A DNA stretch of 64,000 nucleotides from Prorocentrum cordatum. Taxonomy: Eukaryota; Sar; Dinophyceae; Prorocentrales; Prorocentraceae. The stretch covers positions 547,001 to 611,000 of the forward strand of contig CAUYUJ010015294.1 in the NCBI GenBank assembly GCA_963575745.1, written 5' to 3'. A program made the position numbers and the translations under genes. The notes below the pieces were generated by a model, which was not told the origin of the DNA, did no database searches, and saw only the letters and a program-made list of their open reading frames with translations. Each line of letters starts with the position of its first letter. Position 1 is the stretch's first letter. This document shows, piece after piece, positions 11,011 through 21,430 of this stretch.

Positions 11011-11790
11011 CTCCGAAACAGCGAGTCGTTGTCGAAGCCCGTGATGCCCGCCCCGCTGCGGTTGAATAAATGGATGCATGCCGGCCTCTCGCCCTTGCGA
11101 AGCGCCTCCACTTCTCCGGGCAAGCTGTCGGTTGCATGGCAGGAGTGGGCGACCGCAGCGGCGCCGCGCGAACTGGCGCCTTCAGACGCGTGCCCGCGGA
11201 AATGCTCGAGCAAGAAGGCGCGCAAGCCAGGTCCTAATCCGGTAAGAAGGACACCGCCGCGCGCCCGACTCGGGGGCGAAACGCGCCAGGACCGACGCCC
11301 CTGGAAACCGTCAGCGTGAGCCCAAGCAGCAAGAGCCAGAGTGGGCAGGGGTCTGCGCGCGCCGGTGGCGCTCCAAATAGCCATGCGGAAGATTTCTGGT
11401 GCCACCCCGCAGCGCCTCGCGCGCAGCGGCGCGAGCGTCCTCCCTCAGCTGGCGGCTGCGCCTTGGCAGCGCCAGCACCCCGGCGCGGTGCGCGCGCTGG
11501 GTCATGCTGCAGGAGCGGCGGGGGGGGCGGGGCGGGGGCCGGAGGCCGCGCCTGGCAAAACAATGTCCGCAAAAGCTACCGGGCGCCTGCCCCCCTTGCG
11601 TCCCCCCGCCCTTGTCCGCGCGGAGCTCCACGTGCTCGTTGTCGCGCAAGACGCGGAAGACACTGAGGAAGACGCCGCGCCGGAAGCTAGGGCACGGTCG
11701 ATGAGGTCTACGCAGCACTCCCACTCGATGCGCCTCCAAGGCCTCGGCTCGACCCCGTCGGTGGCGAAGAAGCGGAGCACCTCGGCCCCG
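10857..11790 (-). pseudogene. Coding-like relic, unidentified, frameshifted
   Basis: Reading the minus strand downward from about 11780, natural-looking protein sequence passes between frames. One frame carries RFFATDGVEPRPWRRIEW and CCVDLIDRAL, and the next frame carries FLSVFRVLRDNEHVELRAD. A third (10857-11405) carries GLGPGLRAFLLEHFRGH and ACIHLFNRSGAGITGFDND. The mixed, non-repetitive composition across frame breaks is what a decayed gene would show. I do not recognise a family. It lies just downstream of the MULE-like transposase relic on the same strand and may be its C-terminal extension or a second gene of that element. Confidence 0.3.
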
Positions 11791-12134
11791 CGCCGCCCGT
11801 GAGAGCGGGCGACAGCACGTCGGAGAGCACTGCCCGGGCATAGCCGAACGACAACAGCAGAAAGGTGCTCGGAGATTCGCGCGCCAACGCCAGCTCCGCC
11901 TGCGCTGGGGCGTCACCTTCGCCGGCAGGGCGCTGTTCGTCATCTGCCGCTTCGTCGCCGGCCGCCCCCGTCTTTCTCTGCTCGGCTGCCTTGCGGTCGC
12001 CGACGGCGTTCGCTGCCTCCTGCGTCGCCCGCGCCCCTAGGGCGGCAGCTCGCCGCGGAACGCGGCCTCCGCGACCGCCCGAGGAATTCGGCAAGTCGGT
12101 GTCCAGGACGCCATCGCCCTCATCTCCAGAACAC

Positions 12135-13930
12135 TCATGAACTCCCGCCGAGCGACTGCACGCGGACACTACGCTGAACACCTCGCAACTGCAACTCGTC
12201 TGCCCGGATCTGTCCACCCCGACGTAAGCGCGGCGCCTGTAATGTCGGCGGAGCTTGTCCCGGTCGACCACGCGCTGGCCGTCGACGCCGATGGGGGCCC
12301 CGTGCCGTTCCCGCAATTCTCTGAAGGCCCCGCTGTTGGGCGCCCCGTAAGCGGCCCAAGAGCGCTCTGCCGAATCCCTGTCGATCGTCGCAAACTAATC
12401 TTCCTCCATGAAGAAATGCTTCCACCGAGGTGGCCCCCCCCGCTTCGCCTCGCTGCCCTTCTCGGGGGGGCGCTGATATATGGTCGCCCCAGATGTCCTC
12501 TGGAAGGCTCCGAACATCTGCCCAACCGAAGGAGTGGCCAAGTTCTGCTTCGCGAACTTGATGGCGATCCCTTCCCCCTCTGTAAAGCTGCGCCGAAGCG
12601 GGGTCGGCGGGTTGCGCAAGCGCTGCCCTGGGCCTGCGATGGAGAAAGTCTCCCCGGCCGTCGTGCGCCACCTCTCCCGCGCTTCGTTTCCATCTTGTTG
12701 AACAAGGGCACGGGGTCGATGCGATGGCCCTCGCTCGCGAACTGTCGCCGCAATATCGACATGAACGACTCCGCCGCGCTCTCCGCGCGCGTGGAGCCGG
12801 CCCTCACTTTGAACGCGGCCCCGCACCACCATGACGCCATGAACCCGCTCTGTCCGCCAGGAAGAAGCAACGGCTGTCAGCACTCATCCTCGAAAAGCTC
12901 CGCGGATCCCTTCGCGTCGGCGCGGGCTTTCCACTGGCCCAAAATGGTCTCCCAAAACAGAAAAACGCCGCCAGATTGAGACGTGCGCCATGGTTAAACA
13001 ATACGCGATGACCGCTTGAATCCCTTCCGGTATCTATTCTTCGCGCTCCCCTTGGTTCGGTGCGCAGCCAAGGCGCGCCCCAAGTGCTCGAGGTCGCTCG
13101 CGCGCGCGATGTCCGGGCCAAGGGCAAGGAGTAGTTGACGGTATCCTCCTCTTCAATTCCCATGATGAAAACTAATGGCACGAAGTGCTTTTGGCACCTG
13201 TCTACCTCGGCGATGCATCTGTAGACGAAGACACCCAGGGCCCCCAGCTTATATTCTGCACGGTCCCTGTGAGCATTTGCTGTTGGTCACTCCGCCCGTT
13301 GGCGCTGGCGCGCAGGTGAAGGCGCGGGTGCTGGCGGTGGCGCCGGTGATGGTGCCGGCGCCGGGGCCGGCGCTGGGGTCGGCGCTGCCGTTGGCGCAGG
13401 CATTGGTGCTGCCGGCCAACACCGGGGGAGCATCGGTGCCAACGCCAGCGCCAGCACTGGCGCCAGCACTGACGGGCGGACTGAAAAAATATACAGCAAC
13501 CTATCATATCCTTGCCACGCAATTTCGGAAGCAAAATCGCTCATGGCACAGAAGCCGTTGACCGAGTCGATCTCCCGCGCCGCGAACTCAATGCAAGGCC
13601 ACAGAATGAACGCGATCTTCGCGGAACCCTTGCTGGCGACTGGGAGCTCTTCGTCCTCGAAAACCGCGAAGCGCCCCTTGTCCGCCGGCGCCCCCTCCGC
13701 GGTGCGCACGTTGAACTGGGGGTCGTTCCGCCACTCCTGCAGGCCGCGGAGCCCGTTCGTCTGCTGGCCCTTCCTGTCTTCTGCGTGCCGTCGGTGCACC
13801 GCCCGCTGCGCGTGGCTTCCAGGCGCGGGCCCAAGGAGCTCGTCGTGGACTTGTTGCGGCGTGGCCCGGGCCCCCAGACGTTCGATCACCTCGTCAACTT
13901 CGTCGAGCTGTTCCCGCGCGATGCTGGGCG
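12135..13930 (-). pseudogene. Probable Mutator-like (MULE) transposase relic
   Basis: Minus-strand pieces in several frames occur in the order expected for a MULE transposase. A helical N-terminal part (ATPQQVHDELLG, then LQEWRNDPQFNV) lies at about 13925-13700. An AMSDFASEIAWQGY stretch near 13550 sits where the first catalytic Asp and its DxT/DxxY context are expected. PLVFIMGIEEEDT near 13178 matches the family's P-L-x-F-x-x-x-x-E-E/D element. AGSTRAESAAESFMSILRR near 12790 resembles the family's ...S-x-x-A/E-S-x-x-x-L-K/R stretch. CSCEVFSVVSAC....H at about 12193-12137 resembles a C-terminal SWIM zinc finger (CxC...CxH) with the CxH His replaced by Arg. A GC minisatellite at 13290-13480 splits the frame and further frameshifts follow, so it is non-functional. 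The overlapping 444-aa plus-strand frame is a shadow. The family call rests on motif order, not an alignment. Confidence 0.45.
13290..13480. repeat. GC minisatellite (GGCGCTGG/GGTGCCGG-type)
   Basis: Short units such as GCGCCGGTGATGGTGCCGG and GCGCCAGCACTG repeat loosely for about 190 bp. They encode an Ala/Pro repeat on the minus strand. Position and composition suggest expansion or insertion inside the transposase relic, between its first catalytic region and the PLVFIMGIEEED segment. Confidence 0.7.
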
Positions 13931-14930
13931 CGCCCGGCCGGTCTACCTTCCCGCACCTCGCGGGGCGCAGACCCCCGGCGCGGGCCGCGGCGTCGCCGAT
14001 GACGTTGGAGTCCCCGTCGCCAGACCCCGCGAGCCTGCATCGCGCGGGGCTCTTATTCTGGGCTTCATCGCAGTGCCCACGGGAGTCATAAAATACGACG
14101 CCGCCGACCGCCGTGGCTTTCGTCCCTGTGATCGCTATCGCGCGGCAGCTGTTCTCCTTGCCCCACCTCCGCCACTCGCCCCTCTCGTGGCTTTCCCCCG
14201 CAGTCAGAGTTCCCAGGTGCGCGCCCCTCGCAACTCCGTCGGCCGGCGCTTCGGCGTCTTCTCCCTCATCGATCGCCCTCTTCGCCCTCCGCTGCGGAGC
14301 CGCATGATCCCTCCTCGCCCTCGTCGCCCCCCCCCCCCCCCCCGCGTCGCCGCCTTCGCGGCGAGGCAGCAGCGCCGCCGGGCGCAAGCGCCTGCGGGGC
14401 GGGGCGGGCGCGACGCCGCGCTTGGCATCCTGGCGCTGAGCAGGGGCGCCCGCGCGGGCCCACTGCGCAGAGGCAAAGTGCCCCTTCCGCCCTGCCCTCG
14501 CGGCCGCCGCGAGTCCCACCCCCCCGCCCACCTCCGCGTAGATGAAGTCGCGCGTTCCCGCCAACTCATCCACGGAAATTGTGGCCCTGCGCTCTATCAG
14601 CATGGACTTCGCAACTTCTGCTGGCATGGCCCTCTTTTGGTCGTGGTCCACCGTGGGGCCACGCTGCTCTTCCTGCGCCCGCTCGCAAGCGACGCCCACG
14701 CGAAGCTCGGGGCGATCCGCCGAAGGAGCGCCCCGACCGCCCTCCATCCACGAAAACCCCGGGATTGCATCCCCTACCATAGCGCCCCCAAGGTTGCCTC
14801 CCCAGACTGCGGCCAGGCGTTCGCATCGATAGATCCGAGGTCTTGAGCCAGTCTTGAATGGTGGAGGGGGAAGGGGGTGCAATTGGAAGACCGAGGGGGG
14901 CGTGGAAGGAGGGAGGTGGGTGGAGGAATA
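13931..14930. other. GC-rich region upstream of the MULE relic
   Basis: The minus-strand frame that ends in the transposase N-terminus stays open to about 14966 but is mostly low-complexity Ala/Arg/Gly. One segment (about 14170-14050, with VVFYDSRGHCDEAQNKSP) looks less biased and could be an N-terminal domain. A C12 run at 14331-14342 sits here. There is no further recognisable feature. Confidence 0.35.
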
Positions 14931-15420
14931 CATATAATCCTGCGTTGTCATTCTTCCTAACACCACATTGCCATGTCTTATATTACATCAATAGATCAAA
15001 TCAAATCATAAAGTCAGATCTTATGTTCGTACCAACTTATACCATTGAGTTACATTGTGATGGATCGCCTTGTCTTGCGTAACCATATATTAGCTTATGC
15101 TATCGTATAGTGCATGCTAGGTTCTTGTCGTTTTCTTACACGATCGCAATACTATGTTAACTTCTCTTATAATGTATTATATTGTATTGCATTACCTTAT
15201 GTGCCCGCCACACGTCTTATGGTAATGTATACCGTATTCTATAGTCGTACCTTACCTTACCGCGGCTCGTCGTACGTTTCTCATCGTTTTCCTTACTTTG
15301 TTCATGCTGATCCCCACTTCTCCGATGCTTGTCCATGCGTTTCCGATGCTTGTCCTTGCTTTTCCGGTGGTAGCCCGTACTTTTCTGTTGGTGTTCCTTA
15401 TGTTTCCTATGGCTTTCCTG
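14931..15420. other. AT-rich island; nothing recognised
   Basis: Composition changes abruptly from very GC-rich to clearly AT-rich for about 490 bases with little internal repetition. It includes short TTACATT, TATTGTATTG and CTTATG-type motifs. No coding or RNA signal is seen. It could be a recent insertion or an intergenic spacer. Confidence 0.4.
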
Positions 15421-15600
15421 CCCTCAGGGGGCGCCCAGGGTGCCCCGATGGGCTCGAAAAGGCCATGGGCCCAAGAGGGCCCCTAGGGGTCCTGAAGGGC
15501 CCTGAGGGGCCCCGAGTGGCCCGCGGGGGCCCGAAGGGGCCCTAGATGGGCCCGCCAGGGGCCGACCCATCGGGGCGGCTTGGGGGGCGGCGGAACTGAG
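15421..15600. repeat. Degenerate GGGCCC-rich tandem repeat
   Basis: Units of about 11-12 bases (AGGGGCCCCGAG, AAGGGGCCCT) repeat imperfectly. They are rich in GGGCCC palindromes and similar in style to the CCCAAGAGG blocks elsewhere. Confidence 0.6.
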
Positions 15601-15612
15601 CCCGAGAGGGCC

Positions 15613-15769
15613 GAGTTATATATACATATATATATATATGTATGTATATATATATATATGTACTGTGTGTGATTGTTGTTCTGCTTTTGTTTATTTGAAT
15701 TGTTTTCTCTCTCTATCTATATAAATATATATGTGCATAATATATATATATATATATATATGATTGATG

Positions 15770-15815
<46 letters not shown>

Positions 15816-15820
15816 TAGTT
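15613..15820. repeat. (TA)n microsatellite tracts
   Basis: Several (TA)n runs (15618-15660, 15724-15760, 15775-15812) are separated by short unique sequence. The minus-strand frame of Tyr-Ile repeats is an artefact. Confidence 0.95.
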
Positions 15821-16799
15821 ATTAATCCGTCTCCGTCTCCGTCTCCGTCTCTGTCGGTCTGCGGCCAGGCTGGCATCTCCCTTGCACCCGGAGCGAGGTG
15901 GCCTCAGACTTCCTGACCCAGCTTGGCGGGGAGCATGTTCGCGGGGCGACGCCACAAATATAGGAGACACAACGTTCGCCCAAGTCCCAGATCGTTTTTT
16001 GGGGTTGTTGTGGAGGCACGGCGCAAAGCACTGGAAGTCTTGAGAACAGCCCGACAGAACGGAAAGGCAGAGGCCGAGTGGAAAGTCTTTTTGCTGATGG
16101 ACATGTTGCTCCTGGCCAAGGCCAGCGAGGCCACCGCGTGCGCCGAACTGCTCGAAAAACGTCTCGCCTGGTTCTGGGGCGGACAGCGGGTGGCGCCACG
16201 GGGCTTCCGCGCGCGCTGGCCACCAGGCCACGCGACGCACCCGGGCGCAGACGGACGAGCGGAGGGCGGCAAGGGCGCGCGCCCTCGCGGCTGCAGGGGG
16301 GGCGGGCGGGGCGCTCGCAGTAGCCGCGAGCGCGCGGCTCGCCCCTCGCACCGAAGGAACGCTGCGGAAGGTCATGGGCTTCTTTCCGCCAGCGGCCGCA
16401 GGGGCAGCCGAGCCCGCGGCGGCGGCGGCAGCTAGGCCGCCGCCCCCTGGCGAGGATCTGCCCCAAGCGGTGCAGAACGAAGTCCGCCGCCTCCTACCGC
16501 GACCAGAGCGGCTCACAGCACCTGGGCTCCTCGGCGCCAGGCTCGAGCACCTGGCCACGGCGTGCGCCCGCAAAGACACCCTCGAGCTGCTCTCGGAGGC
16601 CGTCTCCTGGATCGCCTTCGCCTTCATCCCGCAAGGTACCCTCCAGGCGCTGCGGGTGGGCGAGCTGACCGTTTTCGAAAAGGGCGACGACGAGGTCCGG
16701 CCGCTTCTGTCGTTAGCTCAGTCCTGCGGCGCCTCGGGCTGCGCGCTCTGGTCCGCGCGCGGAAAGATCAGCTCGCGGCGGCGGCCGGGCAGCAGCAGC

Positions 16800-17335
16800 A
16801 CGGCGTCGGCAGGAAGCAGGGGGCCGATCTGCTGCTTAGGAGCCTCGAGGCGCAAGCGCAGACGAAGCGCGCCGCTGTCTTCCTCAAGCTGGACTTGAAG
16901 GCTGCCTTCCAGACGCTGGAGAGGGAGCCGGCCATTCGCGCGATGGCCGAAGAGGAGCCTGCCGTGGCGGCGGCCCTCGCCGAGCGGCATCAGGGCGAGG
17001 CCTCCCGCCTCTGGCGCGACGCAGGAGGGACCTTGCGCAAGGCTCCCAGCAACCGAAGTTTCGACCAGGGGTGCCCGCTCTCAGCAGCCGCCTTCTCGGT
17101 GGCGCAGAGCGCCGCGCTGGCCGATTACTACTCCGAGCTGCGTCGCTTAGACCCCGCCGCCCGCCTCTACTCCTACCTCGACGATGCCTACCTCGTCGTC
17201 GAGGCTGGCCTGGCGGTGGAAGAGCTGGCTGCGCTGGAGAGAGCCCTTGCGCCGTGGGGGCTGCGCCTGAACGCGACGAAGACGACGGCTTGGTCCCCTG
17301 CTGGGATCGCCGTGCTGCCGCCGCCCCTGCAGCGC
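16800..17335 (+). other. Reverse transcriptase palm domain within the non-LTR relic
   Basis: Continuous in one frame from about 16720 to 17335. It contains catalytic motif A (D in KLDLKAAF), motif B (QGCPLS) and motif C (LDD). This is the best-preserved part of the element and the best query for classifying it. Confidence 0.8.
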
Positions 17336-18309
17336 CACTACGCGGCCCCCCTCTGTGCTCGGCAAGCACCTGCGGCCGCGCGGCGACGCGGAGGACAGCC
17401 CGGCGGCCCTCGGAACACCGGCCACCAGCCTCGCGCGGGCCACTGCCCGCCTGCGCAAGCTCTGGGGCGCCCTGCAGCGCCTGCAGAAGGCGGGGCTGAC
17501 GAAGCAAGCCACAGGGGCCCTGCTGCGCACCTACGCGGGGGTCGCAAGCCAGCACGCGCTCAGGCTGGAGCGCGCCGCGAACGCCGCCGCCGCCGCCTGC
17601 GACGGCTTCCTCGCGAACTGCTGGGAGACACTGTTGCAGCGAGACTTCGACGAGAACGTAAAAGAGCTGCTGGGGCTGCCTGCGAGGCTCAGCGGGCTGG
17701 GCGCGCAGCTGGCGCCGACGCGGCGCCGCGCGGCCTTCCTGGCCTCCTGGGCAAGCGCGGCGGCCGAAGTCACGCGGGACCTCGGCAGCAGCACGCTGGC
17801 GGGCTGCCTGGACTTGCCCCCAGACACGACGAGCAAGTTGGAGGCCGCGCGGAGCGGCCTCGAACAACAGGGACTCCTGCTAGCCGACGGCGGAACGCTA
17901 GCGGACGCCCTGGCCACCCCTTTGAAGCAAGGTTTGGCAATGGAAAAGGTGCGAAAGACGAAGTACGCTGCGCTCCTGCAGCGTTTGCACCTCCCAGAGC
18001 AAGCTGAACTACGTGGACAGGCGGGGCCAGGGGCTGGGGCCTTCCTGAACTACCCCACGGATGCGCTCTGCTCGCTGGAGGACGCCCACTGGGAAACCGC
18101 AGCGCGCAGCCAGCTGCACCTCGAACGGCCCGCCTGCAGCCGCAGCGAGCTCGCGGTGGCGGTGGCGACCTGCTGCCTGCGCAGCGCGAACGGGCCGCCC
18201 TGCGGGCGCCCCCTGGAAGGCCGAGGCTACCACGGTGTCACCTGCCAGAACGGCGGCGGCGTCGCGAACGGCCTCTCTTCGAACAGCGCGTCCCTGAGTG
18301 GGACATGCA

Positions 18310-18665
18310 GCCGCCGGGCTGGGAAACGGAGCGCGCGGTGCTCGACCTAGAATGCCAAGACGACGACGGGCGGCGCTGGCTCGACGTCACGGCCCGGCGC
18401 CCGGCCGCGGGAACACAGGCCGAAGTCCGCGTGGCAGCTCGCCGGGATGGCGAGGCCAGCAGGAAGAAAGTTACCCGGGCGAACGCCTGGTTCTCTTCGT
18501 CTTGGAGATCGGAGGGGGACTGGGCGCAGAGGCCCGCCCCTGGCTGAAGGCCGAAGTGAACAGGCAGGACGAGCAGGACCAGCAGCGCGAGCTGGCCCGC
18601 GCCCACCGGGTGCTCAGCTGCGGGCTGCAGAGCGCACTCGCGCGCCAGCTGCGCCCCTCGGCGGG
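18310..18665 (+). other. Restriction-like endonuclease-type tail of the non-LTR relic
   Basis: Two adjacent frames carry WETERAVLDLECQ and WLDVTARRP, then SYPGERLVLFVLEIGGGLG and RPWLKAEVNRQ. The D..(n)..DV spacing and the conserved hydrophobic strand after it fit a PD-(D/E)xK-like fold of RT C-termini. The preceding Cys/His element suggests a CCHC knuckle. Assignment by position and motif only. Confidence 0.5.
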
Positions 18666-18675
18666 CCTCCGCTGA

Positions 18676-19165
18676 GGCGGCGGCGGCGAGCGGCGCGCAG
18701 CGACGCAGGAGACGACGCCCCACGCGCCGCCGCGGCGTTGCGCTGGCGCGCCCGGGGGCTTCTGGCGACACAGCTCGAGGCCGCCGCGCTGCGGGCGCCG
18801 CCGCGCCAGTCGCAATGGCGCTAGAAGCTGCAGTGCAGGCGGCGAGCCAGCGCGGGCCCCTCGTCGCTGGGCTGGCGAGCAGGCTCGGGGCGGCGCGGGC
18901 TCCGCGACGGCCTCTGGCCAGGGCGCGCGCTGCAGGGCGGCGCAGCGCAGGGCGCGGCGGGCCTGCCTGGCGGCGCAATGCCGCGCGACAGGGCGCGGCG
19001 GGCCTTCTGCCCGGCGGCCTCGCTCTTCCCTTCCTCTTCTCCATCCTTCTTTCGGCCCTGGACAGTGGCGCGCTCCTCCGCGCGTCATGGCCCTCGCCCC
19101 CCAGGCGCGGCTGGGGCGCGCCCTCGAGGCGCGGCTGGGGGGCGCCCCAGCGACGTGGGAGCCCG
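18676..19165. other. GC-rich sequence after the RT relic; nothing recognised
   Basis: Arg/Ala-rich frames on both strands without motifs. It contains a short direct repeat (GCGCGGCTGGGGCGCGCC, then GCGCGGCTGGGGGGCGCC) near 19106-19145. Confidence 0.4.
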
Positions 19166-19169
19166 AGAG

Positions 19170-19175
19170 AGACGA

Positions 19176-19226
<51 letters not shown>

Positions 19227-19501
19227 GGTATGTCTGTCTGTCGGTATGTCTGTCTGTCTGTCTTTCTATATGTCTATATGTCTGTCTGTCTGCCTGTCTG
19301 TCTCTGTCTGTCTCTGTCTGTCTCTGTCGTCTGTCTGTATGTCTGTCCGTCCGCCTGTCTGTCTGTATCTCTCTCTCTCGCTCTCTCTCTCTCTTTCTTT
19401 CTCTCTCTCTCTCTATCCCTTTGTTTTGTTTCTTTTTTTCTATCTCTCTCTATTTATCTCTCCCTCTCTCTCTGCCATTTTTTTGTATCCTCTCTCTATA
19501 T

Positions 19502-19533
<32 letters not shown>

Positions 19534-19549
19534 CTCTCTCTCTCTATTC

Positions 19550-19591
<42 letters not shown>

Positions 19592-19592
19592 G
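19170..19592. repeat. (TCTG)n then (TC)n microsatellite
   Basis: About 200 bp of TCTG tetranucleotides (19173-19370) pass directly into about 220 bp of TC/TCTT dinucleotide repeats. A 439-aa plus frame and Arg/Glu-repeat minus frames span it but are repeat artefacts. Confidence 0.95.
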
Positions 19593-20039
19593 CGGCGGAC
19601 TTCCGGCGCGCTGCCCGCCGGCTGATCCGCCCCGGCTGCGGCGGCCGGCCGCCTCCTGGCGGGCCGGGCCTTCGCCGCACTTGCGGCGGCCCTCTTCGCC
19701 TGCTCCGCCTCGGCCCTGCTGGCGGCGGCCCTCTTCTCTCGGGCTCTCCGGTGTTCCTTCTCCCGGTTCGCGCCGGCCTGCGCGGGCCGAGGGCGCGGGG
19801 GCATCCTCGCGACGGCGCTCGCGCCCCTGGCCCCGCAGCCTTCGCGCTTGACCCTCGCGGCGCGATCGCCGCGGGAAGCGCGGAGCCGCCCCCTCGCCGC
19901 CGCCAGGGCGCGCGACGGCTGCCCTTTCAGCGCGGATGCCATGCCGAGCTCGCTGGCGGCCCGGCGGAGCTCCCGCGACTTGCGCCGCGTCGCCGCGCCG
20001 CCGCAGGCGAGGTCCGCGGCGCCCCGCTCGTCGCCGAGC
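19593..20039 (-). pseudogene. Coding-like low-complexity minus-strand frame, unidentified
   Basis: From just after a stop at 20040-20042 the minus strand is open to the TC repeat. It encodes a charged Ala/Arg/Lys/Glu-rich helical protein containing RKSRELRRAASELGMASAL and EKEHRRAREKRAAASRAEAE. It looks like a coiled-coil or linker region rather than random sequence, but no family is recognisable. The frame runs into an Arg-Glu tract made by the microsatellite. It could be an ORF1-type protein of a decayed element. Confidence 0.25.
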
Positions 20040-20650
20040 TAGCCGCCCTCTCGGGAGATGGAACAATAAAGGGGAATCCCCCCCGCGCCGCTGCCTCTGC
20101 AACTCTTGCTTCCGAGAGTGGATCAACTGCGTGAGCGCGAGGTTTCGGAAGTCCCGAGCACGCGCGCCCGATGCGCCCAAGCGCGGCAAGGGAGGGGGCC
20201 CGCCTGCCGTCGACGACGGACGATGGCGCGCGCGCACCTCATCTCTCTGGAGCGCCACTTAGCAGCTGCAGGACGATCAACGCACCAACGCATCAACGAC
20301 GGCAGCGGCGGCGGCGGGGGCAAGGAAATGGGGGGCCCAAGCGACTCGCTTGCCCCGTTGGGGCCGACGCCTGCAGATCGGCGATTGCAATTGGCGCAGG
20401 GGCGCAATTAAACCGCCCAGGATATCATCGCGGCGGCGGTTTATTTCAAAGCCCGCGCGCCTCCGCGCCGAGGCCCTCGACGGCCTCGGCGGCGGCGCGG
20501 TGGCCGCCCAGGGCTGTTGCGGACGCCGCCGCTGCCCAGGCCGCCAGGGCGGCCGCCGCGCCTCCTGGCCGCGCTCGCCGCCGCGGCGGCGCCCTTTGCC
20601 TGAGGGGCAACGATGGGAGGGGGTGGGGGGCCAAGCCGCGGGGGGGGCGC
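20040..20650. other. GC-rich; nothing recognised
   Basis: Overlapping Arg/Ala-rich frames with (CGGCGG) patches near 20300 and 20420-20590. No motif seen. Confidence 0.4.
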
Positions 20651-20651
20651 A

Positions 20652-20800
20652 TCGACCTGGAATCGGCGACGCATCGCCGATGGATCGGCGGTGGGCCTCC
20701 GATGACGACTCCGCGCCTTCCTGGGCAGGTTGGAGCTATCGGCGATCAATGGGCGACTGAGGGTCGATGCACTCCCCTAGGCCAATCCCCTGCTGTCGTT
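20652..20800. repeat. Dispersed ATCGGCGAT-rich repeat, copy 1 (matches 38440-38590)
   Basis: Both copies begin CCTGGAATCGGCGA(C/T), carry a local inverted repeat (ATCGGCGA..CATCGCCGAT), continue through GCTATC and GGCGAT, and end at GGTCGATGCA(C/T)(T/C)CCCCTA. The shared order over about 145 bp shows a dispersed repeat with nested palindromes. Confidence 0.65.
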
Positions 20801-21430
20801 GTCCCTGGCTGCCTCCTGCCGGAGGGCCTCGAGCGCCTTCGCCGCCGCCAGCAGCCGCGCCCGTTCGGGCGCGGCGGCCTTCGCCAGGCAGCCCGCGGGC
20901 CCCTGCACCTGCGCCTCCTTCTGCTCCTTCGCGCTGTCCGCCGAGGAGTCGCCCGCGTCGTCGCCCGAGGAGTCGCCCGCGTCGTCTTCGCCAGGCGCGG
21001 CCGCAGGCGCGGCCGCCTGCGCTTCCTCGTCGTCCTTCGCGCCGTCAGCCGAGGAGTCGCCCGAGTCATCGCGCGCTGTCCGAGCGGCAGCCTTTGTCGT
21101 GCGAGGGGTCGCCCTCGCCCTCGCCCTCGCCCTTCGCCTCGGCGGGCGCGCTCGCCGCGCCCGCCGCCCTCGCCGCCCTGAGCTCCTCCTGCGCTTCCAA
21201 CGCGCGGCTCTCCGCCGCGAGCGCGCGCTGCCGCTGGCGGCGGGCCCCCGCGGCCCGCGCGCCCGGCGCGGCGGGGGGCGCCGGCGAAAACCCCCGCCCT
21301 GGAAGTAGCAGCACGCCGCCCGCCACTGCGCGGGCGCAGCGCATATTATCAGGCAAAGGGCCGAGGCGCGCTGCCAGCTGACTGGGGCCCGCGAGGCGCC
21401 GTTCCGCGAAATTCAGCTTTGCATTATTAA
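20780..21430 (-). pseudogene. Acidic/coiled-coil coding-like relic, one frameshift
   Basis: The minus strand encodes RALAAESRALEAQEELRAAR, then after a one-base frameshift near 21095 an acidic stretch with GDDAGDSSADSAKEQKEAQ and finally ARLLAAAKALEALRQEAARD before a stop near 20785. The GAGGAGTCGCCCGCGTCGTC nucleotide unit is duplicated at 20942 and 20966. Heptad-like Ala/Leu/Glu spacing suggests coiled coils flanking an acidic linker. No family recognised; plausible as a gag/ORF1-like protein. Confidence 0.3.

Larger units (their letters stand above)
15900..18675 (+). pseudogene. Non-LTR retrotransposon reverse transcriptase, frameshifted
   Basis: The reading frame moves at least four times along a single RT-type polyprotein. 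N-terminal part: EAEWKVFLLMDMLLLAKAS (about 16071-16130). Then fingers, with LTAPGLLGARLEHL and ELTVFEKGDDEVRP (about 16511-16710). The palm is in the frame opened at 16562: KLDLKAAFQTL holds the first catalytic Asp (codon near 16892), FDQGCPLS is the motif-B region, and YSYLDDAYLVV holds the xxDD box (near 17180). After a shift near 17340 come the thumb and a conserved connection (LPARLSGLGAQL, FLASWASAA, GAGAFL). The C-terminus has a Cys-containing CGRPLEGRGYHGVTC element, then AVLDLECQDDDGRRWLDVT and YPGERLVLFVLEIGG, consistent with a restriction-like endonuclease domain as in R2/R4-type elements. Both catalytic Asp sites survive, but the frameshifts make it non-functional. 3' end and poly-A not identified. 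Confidence 0.8.

Noticed and set aside
13512-14846. 444-aa plus-strand frame
   Set aside because: Antisense to the MULE-like relic; Arg/Pro-rich with no motif, while the opposite strand carries recognisable ones.
18815-20134. 439-aa plus-strand frame
   Set aside because: Runs through the TCTG/TC microsatellite; flanking parts are low complexity.
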